A DNA stretch of 64,000 bases, taken from positions 1-64,000 of the forward strand of contig CAWJJQ010000007.1 in the NCBI GenBank assembly GCA_963843255.1. The letters run 5' to 3'. The DNA is from Bog-159 sp963843255 (GTDB taxonomy: Bacteria; Acidobacteriota; Terriglobia; Bryobacterales; Bryobacteraceae). This document shows, in pieces, positions 1 through 8,790 of the stretch. The notes beneath the pieces are model-generated. The model searched no databases. It was not told the origin of the DNA and worked only from the letters and a program-made list of their open reading frames with translations. Positions within the stretch are counted from its first letter, which is position 1. Each line of letters begins with the position of its first letter. Position numbers and translations under genes: made by a program.

Positions 1-598
1 TCCTGCGACCGGTTGGTGCTGGACCTGCGCGGCCACCTTGGCGGCGGCCTCGGCGTGCTGCGGTTGATGAGCCACCTGACAGCCAGCCAAATTACCGATC
101 GGCTACACGATCACGCGCCGCCGCGCGGAATCGGGCTACGACAAATCGAAATTGCCGAAGCTGGACCGCCTTCCCACCCATCTGCCCAACTTCCTGGGCG
201 TCGCGTCGATGGTCCTCAAGTTCGCGGGCCGGGACCCCTCCGTGCTCCTGGTGTCCGAAGGCCTCGGCGCGAAGAAATGGCATGGCCGAATCGTAATCCT
301 GGTCAACGAGCACACCGTAAGCGCCGGCGAGATGGCTGCCGGGTTTGCCGCGGAGAACCATTTGGCGACGATTGTGGGAACCGAAACCGCAGGCCGGCTG
401 ATACCGGGGTCCGGCTTCAAGGTCGGCCAGGGTTACATGCTGATTATGCCGAAGGCCGAATACATTACGTGGCAGGGGCACCGCTTCGAAGGGTCCGGTG
501 TGAAACCGGACTTCGAAGTTCCGTGGTCGACGGAGGCATTCGCGGCCGGCAAAGACAATCAGCTAGAGTCGGCAGTTCAAATCGTAAGCAGTCTCTAA
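1..598 (+). pseudogene. S41-family (C-terminal processing type) peptidase, 3' part, frameshifted
   Basis: The gene is cut by the left edge. The first frame reads LVLDLRGHLGGG followed by a helix, which is the conserved S41 'DLRGN.GG' block. The sequence then continues in another frame as KLPIGYTITRRR..., and on to VNEHTVSAGEMAAGF, which carries the catalytic Ser of the S-A-G-E motif, and to a GTETAGR block, ending at a TAA. A stop at 77-79 closes the second frame upstream, so a single-base indel between about 78 and 92 is needed to join the two halves. S41 enzymes are serine peptidases (Ser-Lys dyad), usually exported to the periplasm. One lesion could be a sequencing error or a real inactivation; the sequence alone cannot decide. 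Confidence 0.75.
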
Positions 599-904
599 AG
601 TTTGATGTGCGCCGGACGTTGCCTCGCACGCTCACAGCAAGGACAGGGTCTTGAGCGTCACGGGTTCGCCAAGCCCGCTTGGCCAACCCGGAACGAAGCT
701 TGTCGCAAACCGTTTGGATGCGGTTTAAGGCCCGCAGCACCTCACCCAAGTGGCCTGCCACCGGATGCGGGACATCGCCCATGGAAGGGAACGGCGTTTA
801 GCAGGACCTGGGTCTTTCCGAGTGGCGCGTGATACGACCGCCGGCTGGCCGGCGCCAACTATATTTCCCGGTCAGCGACAATTATTCTTCCGTAACGTGT
901 TGCC
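599..904. other. Intergenic gap without a supported gene
   Basis: The short ORFs here have no protein-like composition. The gap separates the end of the S41 gene from the convergent end of the decayed TPR-CHAT gene. I see no tRNA, no repeat and no clear hairpin terminator. Confidence 0.5.
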
Positions 905-3900
905 TCAATAAGAAATGCTACTACGTGGAAATGTCGCTGGCGCAGCGGCGCGGAGCGCCGGCTTTGGGTGTTTTCGGTATAGGTACGAGGAAAGCTCATG
1001 CTGAAAACGATGCTGAATCGTTAGTTCACTTTTACTCTCCTCGCAACGCCATGAAAGGAGCCCGAAATAGATCGCATGATCGGGCGGCACGGGCCGTGCA
1101 GATGATTCATCGTGACGCTTCTGCTTCAGTGCCCGAACCGCTGCGCCGAATGCGAAGCTTGGGAACTCACCCTCAGCGATTCTCTCATAAAACTCAGCAC
1201 TAAACGTTTTGGCGCAACCTTCAACGACCAGCCAGAGACTCCCCACTACAAAGCGGGCACCGACCCGCAACAACGATGAGGCTACATCAAAAGTTTCAGA
1301 GGATCCGTACCCGCCCATCGCTGTCTCGCAGGCGCTGAGGACAACAAGAGGTCGTCGGCGCAAGGCGTGCATGGACAGAATGTCATCTTCCGAAAGCGTG
1401 CTAGGCTTGCCGTCGTCACCAACAAGGACCAGTCCAGACTCCCCGGGCCCCCGGACTCCGTGTCCGGATAGTACAAATGGTCAGTCTGCGGGAGAAGTTT
1501 AGATATACACGAAGGTGTTGGGGCATCCCGTAATACCGTAATGCCTGCGGCGGTCTTGATTCCTCTCAGGCTCAAGGCTTCCATTCCCGACAGGGTACCA
1601 ACCTGAGCCAGCAGCGTCACGTCTGTTCCACAATGTCTCAGTTTTTGCGCTACGCCTTCGCATTCCTGGGCGGCGGCCGCAAGGTCGGCTTCCGGGTCTG
1701 ACAAGACCAATACAGCCGACAGGGGTCGTTCTGGCTTGCTCTCGACAGGTGAAAGCACAGCGATGTTGGGCACATAGGTGCAGCCTCCAACGCGTTCCAC
1801 AGCGGAGCGCCCGTCTGTTAGAGGAGCAGCGTGGAGCGGCAAGCCCGAAAGTTGCCCCGCCGAGATTACGAGTTCGCAGTTCGGGTCGTGCAGTGCGTTC
1901 AGGCATGGCTCCATGAGATTCGTGCTAAGTTCCCCAAGGAGAGAATCGGCCTGTTCAGCCCATCGGACACGAGCTTGCTCGCGTTCTGGGGCATTAGCCG
2001 TGAGATAGTCGAAATAAGCTGACGACCACTGCTCCACCCAGCGACGAACCGCGGTCCTCTTGAGTGGTAGCGTCTTTACCGTGAAGCCGGCGAATTTGCC
2101 GAAGCTTCCTCCCGCCCGCGACTAAGATTACAGTACCAAATCGGCTAATCGTAACATCGAAAATAACTGCCACGGAATTCACTTCCAGAAATGCTTGCAC
2201 GACATCGATCGGGGGCTGCTCGTTCGCTGTAGGCGCCGGAGGAATTAGCACACGGCGTCAGAACGCAATTGCCTCAAGCTGTTGCTGAGATGCACGTATC
2301 TGCGCGTGTACGCTTTGGTCAGGTTTCGCTTTCCTCGATGCACGCCACCGTTCTCGTTCGGCAATCCTTAGAGTCGACTCTCAATTGGTCAACGTATTCA
2401 GCGAGGTGTTCTCCTTCTCCAACGCTGCGCCGAACTTCATTGGCATGCGTAAGGAATTCGCGACCTTTTGCTCGTGCCACTGAGAATGCGATGTCGGCAA
2501 TAGGTTCGTTAAGTACCGCTCGGCACCATGCGAGATCCGCATACACGCTAGAAAAACGATCGGAAACCGCGTAACGCCATTCAACTAAATCGACCTGATT
2601 CCAAATCTGCTCAATCCACTCTATGGTCAACCAGAGAGCGTCCCCTTGCGTCGCGTACCCTGTCGGTGTTACCGTCTGTTTCGAATTGCTTGATCTCTAC
2701 CGCGGGCGCGCCTTCGCGCGGTGGCGATCGCATTTTCGTGGTTTCCCAGATTCGAGAAACCTCACCTCAGCTCTCTTGAAATATTTGACCGCGATTTCGA
2801 AGTCTCCCCCAGCGCCACGCAAGGCATGGAGTTGACCCAGGCAGACCTGAGCCCTGGCGAGAGCCTGGGGATCATTCGCATTCTCCAAGAATCCTAGCGC
2901 CTTGTCTGCCGTCGAGATACTCTCTTCAATCTGGCTTAGCGACCGCAGCTCTGGAATTTCCGAAACGAGCATTGCAGTGCCCAACAACGCCTGACTAAAC
3001 TCACGAGGAAATGACTGGAGGAGGGTCTCCGCTTCCTGATAGGCATACATCGCATCGCGTGCCCCGCGAGATTTCGCCCGTCATTGAGTAAAGGTCGATA
3101 TTCAGGTGGCCGAGGTCAAAAAGGATAATGCCGCGCAGTTGATTGTCCTGACCCGCTCCGAGCCGATCCAAGGCAGTGCGCAACGCGTCAAGCGCCGCCA
3201 AGAGCGACTCATATGGATCGCCGAATTCTCTGTCCTTAATGATATTGCTTTTGGCTGTCAGGTAGGCGCTCGCCAGGGTGCGCGCCACGAGGTCATTCTT
3301 TTTGTCTAACCTCTCTTCGGGAGCGGTTTCGAACAGATTGATGGCGTCTTGAACTAGAACCAACGCTCGTTCTTGATTTGCGCCACGTTCCCCTTCAAGT
3401 CGCTCATTCAGATAGATCGCATATGAGTTCAGAGCGAGACCCAGCCCCAGGGTGGTCGGGTGCATCTCAAACGTTTTGAGAGCTGTTTCATAGATGTTAA
3501 TGATCTTCTTGTCGTGGGCTTCTCCGTCTGTTGATCTGATTCGACTCAATGTATTCGCATAGTCGGTCAATGCCCTGCCGCGTGCTTCCAACTCATGCTT
3601 TATCTAGAGACCGACAATCCATTCTCATACGCTTGAGCTGCTAGGGGATACGCCTCAGGTCGCCAAATTCCCACGTTTTCCAAGAGCCGCGCTCGAGTAA
3701 ACCAAAGATCCCGGCTGAGCCAAGGAGATGTTTCGGGATCTATCAAGGGCAGTATCTGTTCGATCTCATCGGCCAGTGCTGTGAGGCGCGGAACGGGATC
3801 AGATAGGTATCGCCAATAGTTCAGAACGGCTTTGTCACATCGCAATACAAATGTCCCACGTTTCTCATTGCTGTCCCACTGCGCAGTGTTCAACAAGCCG

Positions 3901-4862
3901 TAGTAGCAGTCGAGCGCTTGGGGGATGACGGCTGGGCCAGCAAGACGTAGGAGATGCTCCAAGAACGCACTAGAGTAAAACGTGCTCTTTGCGTTTTCAC
4001 CGTCGCTGCGATCCGATATCTCAATGACGTCACCAACGGGACGGAAGGTCGCGGCTTGTTGAACCGCATCTTGTAAAGCCAACGCGCCCGAAGTTACTTT
4101 CTGTGCAAGGTCGAACGATAGCACCCCAAACCGCTCGGACACGAGAAACCACAATTCAGCCTGTTCCGGACTGATCGGAATGCGAACGGCGACTTTCGCA
4201 TCACCTTCGGTTTCGTCTTCCTCCTTTCGCTTTAAGTAAGCAAGTTGCGGACTGGCCTTGCAGCAGATGCGCATGTAACTGGCCATCTGTGCAAAGATTT
4301 CCGCAGACGCGTGCTTGTGATCCGCGGCGAACCGTGCCCGCTCATCCAAGAACTCATGGAAGCTCGGATCCCGCAAAATCTCGCTGTTCTGGATCGTTTC
4401 AGCCCACAACGTTCGATCCATCTGGCCCGAATTCCGAATCACGGACACCGCCACGTAAATGCTGCTAAGAAGCTTCATTGCGTGCCGGAGGTTACCGATC
4501 CTCGCCGTCTTTCCGTCTCGCATCGCATCAAGCCAGAAGGCACCGAGGAGACGATTGAATGTGTCGAAGTGGCAAGTCGGATATTTGCGATATAGTGCGA
4601 CCAGATCGGCGAGGTTTTGAATGCTTGCAAAACCCTCGACGCTGTCGTGAACTCTATCAACTTCGCCCGCTATCTGACCGAGCCGCTCGGCTGCGCCAGG
4701 GTTGACGATTGCAACTGCGTCGGCCTCAAGTCGCAGCTCTGCCGCGATGCCGTCGGCACGGGCAGTAGTTTCCCGTTCGAGGATCACCCAGATTGCATGG
4801 GGTTCAGGCGCGTCCCAAAGTTGTTTTAGCACCCCTTGTCGGGAGGAGATTGACTCAGTCAT
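905..4862 (-). pseudogene. TPR-CHAT (caspase-like) protein, decayed by several frameshifts
   Basis: Read from 4862 leftwards, the first 420 codons are open and helical. TPR-like segments follow in other frames (from 3591, then 3050, then 2630), and a C-terminal CHAT domain follows those. The CHAT part shows SAGQLSGLPLHA, the histidine motif SGHG and the cysteine motif LVVLSACETAMGG, so the His-Cys dyad is still encoded. Reading breaks fall near 3600, in a G run near 3062, between about 2640 and 2720, near 2322, at a stop near 2262, near 2100 and near 1466. The last break separates HLYY from SGHG. About seven lesions in 4 kb point to a true pseudogene. CHAT domains are clan CD cysteine peptidases, often fused to TPRs in conflict or signalling systems. 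An intact sigma/anti-sigma-like pair lies directly upstream on the same strand. Confidence 0.8.
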
Positions 4863-5218
4863 GATTCCTTTCGTCCTATTCCGCGCTGCTACCGCACCTA
4901 GCTACCCAGCATGCACTCTTCGGAATGCGCAGGTCTCGGTGAGAGCGCTTGGCCGGTAAGCTGCCGTCCGGTTATCTGATCTTAAAATAGATCCAAACGC
5001 GCTTGTAAAACGCCTGTGGGAACGGCCCGGGCCTGATCGTCGGCCACTCGGAGGAAGTAGCGCTTGGGTGCGGCCGGAGGATTAGTCCTGTGAAGTCCGG
5101 ACCACGTCAACTGACGGGAAGCGGCATAATCGAGCCGAAGCCGGGAGGCTGGAAGACTATGCCGGGCGGCGCAAGGTCGCTCAACTGGTGGTTTGCAATT
5201 GCGGGGCGCGTTGCATCC
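4863..5218. other. Gap between the anti-sigma-like gene and the TPR-CHAT pseudogene
   Basis: There is no convincing ORF on either strand. The stretch probably holds the promoter and leader of the TPR-CHAT gene, including an AT-rich patch near 4978-4990. No repeat or RNA gene was recognised. Confidence 0.4.
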
Positions 5219-5926
5219 TCATTGTCTCAACGGATGACCACTGGGTAGCAAGTCCAGTCCCAGGGCAGGCGGCGAAGACAGATAAAGTAATTCCCGAGCT
5301 TCGAATTTGGAAAGATCCATTTTCGCGGTGAGGGCCGTCGTGCCGTTCTCGACCTTAGCCTCGCCCGTGGCAGATAACAGAGGATGGTCCGCGCTCTTTG
5401 CGATCTGAATCTCGTAAGCACCCTCTCTGCTTCCAAAGGGAAGCCGGATGGTCAGCGCCTCGGGTTCCCGCTGAAGCACGATGGGCTTCGTATCCTCTTT
5501 ACCTTCCTCCGACCGCGTCATCGCGCGTCCTTGGAGGTCCACAATGCGCTGCCGGAACACCAGTTCGGCATTCTGGGGGCGCTTTGGGGGAGTCGATTCC
5601 CGAATGGCCAGGAATGTACCGGCGGCGATGAGCGCCGCCGCGGTGGCCGCCGCCACGCCAATCTTGGCCAGGCGGGCCTTGGCCTTCCGCCGAAACTCGG
5701 CGCGGAACCCAAGGAACTCGCGATAGCATTCCGAGCAGTGGGTCACGTGGTGCCAGTGCGGATCGCCTTCGAGGCTGTCGTCGAGGGGGCGGGCAGCCAG
5801 TTCTTTCAGGACCGCTTCACCGGGACATCCCTTCCGCTCTGGATTGGGATAATCGCTGAGGATTGAGTTCTGAAGCTGGCTTTTGAGCCTGTCGAATTGG
5901 GCGTCAGGCGATTCGGGACGCGGCAT
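5219..5926 (-). CDS. Anti-sigma-factor-like single-pass membrane protein
   Basis: The 235-aa product has a cytoplasmic N-terminal part of about 95 residues. It carries a zinc-finger-type motif HHVTHCSEC (H-x3-C-x2-C) near residue 80, as in ZAS-domain anti-sigma factors. One transmembrane helix follows (VAAATAAALIAAGTFLA, about 107-125), then an extracytoplasmic domain rich in beta-strand pattern. It lies 59 bp downstream of the sigma-like gene on the same strand, the usual sigma/anti-sigma order, and upstream of the TPR-CHAT pseudogene. The function is inferred from the zinc motif, topology and neighbours. Confidence 0.6.
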   Translation of the reverse strand: MPRPESPDAQFDRLKSQLQNSILSDYPNPERKGCPGEAVLKELAARPLDDSLEGDPHWHHVTHCSECYREFLGFRAEFRRKAKARLAKIGVAAATAAALIAAGTFLAIRESTPPKRPQNAELVFRQRIVDLQGRAMTRSEEGKEDTKPIVLQREPEALTIRLPFGSREGAYEIQIAKSADHPLLSATGEAKVENGTTALTAKMDLSKFEARELLYLSSPPALGLDLLPSGHPLRQ

Positions 5927-5985
5927 CAGTCCATGACATTATTACACCCAGCACGGTGGGAGTTAAGCGATTCAGCGGAAAAAAT

Positions 5986-6591
5986 CTACCAAGTGATGCC
6001 CGCGGCCCGCGCCGCCCTTCGCATCCCTCGATAGAAGCTCTGCGAAAGGGTGTTGCGCGATTTTCCGAACCGCCGTACGAACTCGTTGGCGTCACAATCC
6101 CTCAGCATCATTGGCACCATTTCACGAACGTCATGCAATCCCTGGCGGTCCAGCTCCTTCATCAGACGATCCAGAGCGTCTTTTGCCTCCAGTTGCGATA
6201 CCAAGTCGAACTGATCCTCCAAAGTGTCCAGCGTGGCGCCGAACAACTCGACTTCCGTTTTGCGGCGTGCCCGCCGGCCACCCGCGCGAAGATCCTCGGC
6301 ATACCAATGTGCGCGCTTCAAAACCCGGAGGCTGGGCTCGTCACCCAAATCCCCGTGGTGCTTCCGCGAGAGCGAGTGCACGGCTCGCTCTGTGATTTCT
6401 GATACACGCCAAACGTCGCTCAGGACGCGGCTTGCGATCTTCCTAAGCGGATCGGCGACCGGGACAACACCCTGCTCCACCCACGCGCGATGGATCGGGT
6501 TTCCATCGGGGTCGATATCCCCGATGCAGATTGGAACGACAGAAAAATTAGACTCCTCGTTGTAATTAAAAGGAACAATGATAACGCCCAT
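5986..6591 (-). CDS. Sigma-factor-like helix-turn-helix regulator
   Basis: The product is 201 aa. The C-terminal 60 residues (NEFVRRFGKSRNTLSQSFYRG and after) look like a sigma region 4 helix-turn-helix: an acidic helix, a short turn, then a recognition helix with basic residues. The middle (residues 60-140) is helical and charged and could be a divergent region 2. The N-terminus (IIVPFNYNEES...) is not typical of ECF factors. It is co-directional with the anti-sigma-like gene and divergent from trbB, with 117 bp between them. I infer that it controls genes nearby; a classic ECF factor is not proven. Confidence 0.5.
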   Translation of the reverse strand: MGVIIVPFNYNEESNFSVVPICIGDIDPDGNPIHRAWVEQGVVPVADPLRKIASRVLSDVWRVSEITERAVHSLSRKHHGDLGDEPSLRVLKRAHWYAEDLRAGGRRARRKTEVELFGATLDTLEDQFDLVSQLEAKDALDRLMKELDRQGLHDVREMVPMMLRDCDANEFVRRFGKSRNTLSQSFYRGMRRAARAAGITW

Positions 6592-6628
6592 GGCCCCAGT
6601 GCCTCAATGATCGATAAGTTTCTCCTCA

Positions 6629-6666
6629 TGTCACGGCCGCGACACGTGGCGGCATACAGGGTGTAA
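6629..6666 (+). promoter_or_regulatory. Candidate ECF-type promoter upstream of trbB
   Basis: TGTCACG at 6629-6635 is followed after 17 nt by CATAC and then AGGGT. The same spacing and nearly the same words occur at 23678, 36603 and 38585 before excisionase-like starts. The form resembles ECF-sigma promoters with a TGTCAC-like -35 and a CGTC-like -10. The end of the box lies 42 nt before the trbB ATG. Confidence 0.4.
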
Positions 6667-6708
6667 CCCCATTTAGTAAAAAAAGTACCACAGCCTGACG
6701 AAAAAGCA

Positions 6709-7737
6709 ATGGCGACTTCGATTGTTTTCCAGAACGACCAGTACTGCCGGCTCGAAGCGAAGCTGCGACGGGAACTGGGCGAGGCCATCCTGAACCTGCT
6801 TGCCGAAGAGGATGTTGAGGACATCGTACTCAACCCTGATTCCTGTCTGTGGGTCAAACGTCGCGGCGCGGGCTTCGTAACGGTGGGGAGCATCGCGCCC
6901 GCCACCGCTGCCAGCGCGTTGGGAACTGTAGCGGCCTGGCGCGGCACAGTGTTGAATCACGATCACCCGATCCTTGAAACCGAACTGCCGCTGGACGGCA
7001 GCCGCTTCGAAGGGGTAGTCGCCCCGGTTGTGCGCCAGCCAGTCTTCGCGATCCGGCTGCGACCCAGAAAGGTCTTTACCCTCAGCGATTATGAGGCCGC
7101 CGGAATTCTGACCGGCAGGCAAGACGTATCCAATCGCGTGCGCCAGCAAGAGGATTTCGCGGTGGCAGTGCGCGGACTTCCACATGCCGAGATCATCCGC
7201 GCGGCCGTCCGTGAGCGCAAGAACATCCTGGTGGTGGGTGCCACCGGGTCCGGCAAGACGACCCTGCTGAACGCTATCTTGGACGCCATCGCGGAGCTGA
7301 CCCCCTTCGACCGGGTCATCTCAATAGAGGACACTACCGAGCTGCAATGCCGCGTCCGGAACTATCTCGACCTGCGGGCCGTGGGCGAGGTCACGATGCT
7401 CGAATGCTTGCGCGCTTCCATGCGCCTGAAGCCCACCCGCATCGTGGTCGGCGAGGTGCGCGGCGCCGAGGCGCACACGCTATTGAAAGCCTGGAACACC
7501 GGCCACCCCGGCGGCCTCGGGACGATTCACGCGAACGGAGCCTTACTCGGCCTCACGCGACTGGAAAGCCTGGTGGCGGAAGGCACTGACGCCCCGCAGC
7601 AAAAGTTGATCGCGGAGACGGTCGATCTGGTGATCTTCGTGGATCCGGAACCCTCCCTCAAGGCCGGGCGCAAGGTCCGCGAGATGTTGTTAGTCAATGG
7701 TTGGAAAGAGGGGCAGTACCAAGTCGAACAAGTTTGA
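6709..7737 (+). CDS. trbB: TrbB/VirB11-family traffic ATPase
   Basis: This 342-aa hexameric ATPase powers pilus assembly and DNA transfer at the inner membrane face of a type IV secretion system. Walker A is GATGSGKTT near residue 178, followed by the Asp box ISIEDTTE, the VGEVRG Walker B region and the His box GGLGTIHAN. The length matches TrbB (about 320-350 aa). It is the first gene of a long plus-strand trb operon; trbC starts 14 bp downstream. The start codon ATG 6709 has only a weak upstream ribosome site, and the candidate ECF-like box lies in front. Confidence 0.95.
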   Translation: MATSIVFQNDQYCRLEAKLRRELGEAILNLLAEEDVEDIVLNPDSCLWVKRRGAGFVTVGSIAPATAASALGTVAAWRGTVLNHDHPILETELPLDGSRFEGVVAPVVRQPVFAIRLRPRKVFTLSDYEAAGILTGRQDVSNRVRQQEDFAVAVRGLPHAEIIRAAVRERKNILVVGATGSGKTTLLNAILDAIAELTPFDRVISIEDTTELQCRVRNYLDLRAVGEVTMLECLRASMRLKPTRIVVGEVRGAEAHTLLKAWNTGHPGGLGTIHANGALLGLTRLESLVAEGTDAPQQKLIAETVDLVIFVDPEPSLKAGRKVREMLLVNGWKEGQYQVEQV

Positions 7738-7750
7738 AAGGAGCACACCT

Positions 7751-8083
7751 ATGACGTTTTTCAGACGCAAACTTTCCGGCTCCCGCATCGGAGCCTTACT
7801 GTTAGTCACGCAAGCCTTCCTGGCTCGCTCTTACGCCGCGCCCGCCGGCGGTGGTCTGCCGTGGGAGAAACCCATGACCCTGATCGCCACCTCGCTCACC
7901 GGCCCGGTGGCCTACGCCATCGGGCTGATCGGCATCTGCATTGCCGGGGGCACGCTGCTGTTCGGACACGAGCTGGGCGAGGTTGGCCGGCGCGCCTGCA
8001 TGATCGGGCTGGTGGTCGCCGTGCTAGTCTTCGCGGCTCCCATGCTGGCCTCGGCATTCGGCGTCGGCGGCGCAGTGGTCTAA
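7751..8083 (+). CDS. trbC: TrbC/VirB2-like pilin
   Basis: The product is 110 aa, starting at ATG 7751 behind a GAAAGGAG ribosome site. A signal sequence of about 35 residues ends near SYAAPAGGG. Two hydrophobic helices follow (GPVAYAIGLIGICIAGGTLL and a second around ACMIGLVVAVLVFAAPML), the standard two-helix layout of VirB2/TrbC conjugative pilins. It sits between trbB and trbD as in P-type transfer systems. The mature pilin would be about 75 residues. Confidence 0.9.
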   Translation: MTFFRRKLSGSRIGALLLVTQAFLARSYAAPAGGGLPWEKPMTLIATSLTGPVAYAIGLIGICIAGGTLLFGHELGEVGRRACMIGLVVAVLVFAAPMLASAFGVGGAVV

Positions 8084-8085
8084 CC

Positions 8086-8406
8086 ATGGCAGACGCTTCC
8101 ACACCGCGGACCGTGCTGATCCACCCTTCCATCAACCGGCCCAACCAATTGTTGGGCGGGGATCGGGAACTGGTATTGATCACGGCCCTGACGGCTACCA
8201 CCCTGGGCCTCAGTTTGGGCTCCTGGTGGGGCGTTTGCCTGGCGGTGATCTTTTGGATCGGTGCCGTAGGTGTCCTGCAACGGATGGGAAAAGCCGATCC
8301 CATGCTGCGGCAGGTTTACGTGCGGCACATCCGTTACCGGCAGTTTTATCCGGCCAAGAGCGGGCTGCATTCGACCTGCGTGCCGGTGAGGAGGAACTGG
8401 AGGTAG
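8086..8406 (+). CDS. trbD: TrbD/VirB3-like inner-membrane protein
   Basis: This 106-aa protein starts at ATG 8086, two bases after the trbC stop. It opens with the family motif IHPSINRPNQLLGGDREL. A paired hydrophobic stretch follows (ALTATTLGLSLG, then VCLAVIFWIGAVGVL) and a basic tail RQVYVRHIRYRQFYPA, all typical of TrbD. VirB3-type proteins anchor the pilus machinery next to the VirB4/TrbE ATPase, encoded two genes downstream. Confidence 0.92.
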   Translation: MADASTPRTVLIHPSINRPNQLLGGDRELVLITALTATTLGLSLGSWWGVCLAVIFWIGAVGVLQRMGKADPMLRQVYVRHIRYRQFYPAKSGLHSTCVPVRRNWR

Positions 8407-8412
8407 ACAAAT

Positions 8413-8790
8413 ATGGGACTGCGGCAGTGGCTCGAACACCAACGCGATAGAGTGCTTGCGCTCAGTGCGGCCCGTCGAGGAAATGACCCCGTCGCGCGCA
8501 TGATCCGTAGTGGCGATTCCGCAGGGATCGCCGAAGTCTTTCTCCAGCAGGCCGAGACCGAAGGGCTACTGCGGGATTTTCGCGAGCGCGAGCGTCACTT
8601 GCTCATCGAACACCAGGGCGCACTAGCCCGCGCATTAGGTAGGGACTTACTCGACAACCCACATTCGCATCAATCGGACGATTGGCGGGCTTGGCAAGAT
8701 GGCTGGCAGCAAGAGAATGAGAATCGCTCGCATACGCGCCCGCTCATGCCCGCCAAATCCCGGCAACGTTCTAACTCTATGGAGCGATGA
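8413..8790 (+). CDS. Hypothetical protein within the trb operon
   Basis: The product is 125 aa, soluble, charged and mostly helical, with a basic C-terminal tail. No family is recognised. It begins 6 bp after trbD, and its stop overlaps the start of trbE as ATGA, so it is translationally coupled to the ATPase gene. Standard trb operons do not have a gene here, so this is a lineage-specific insertion. Its position hints at a role with TrbE; nothing in the sequence shows which. Confidence 0.65.
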   Translation: MGLRQWLEHQRDRVLALSAARRGNDPVARMIRSGDSAGIAEVFLQQAETEGLLRDFRERERHLLIEHQGALARALGRDLLDNPHSHQSDDWRAWQDGWQQENENRSHTRPLMPAKSRQRSNSMER

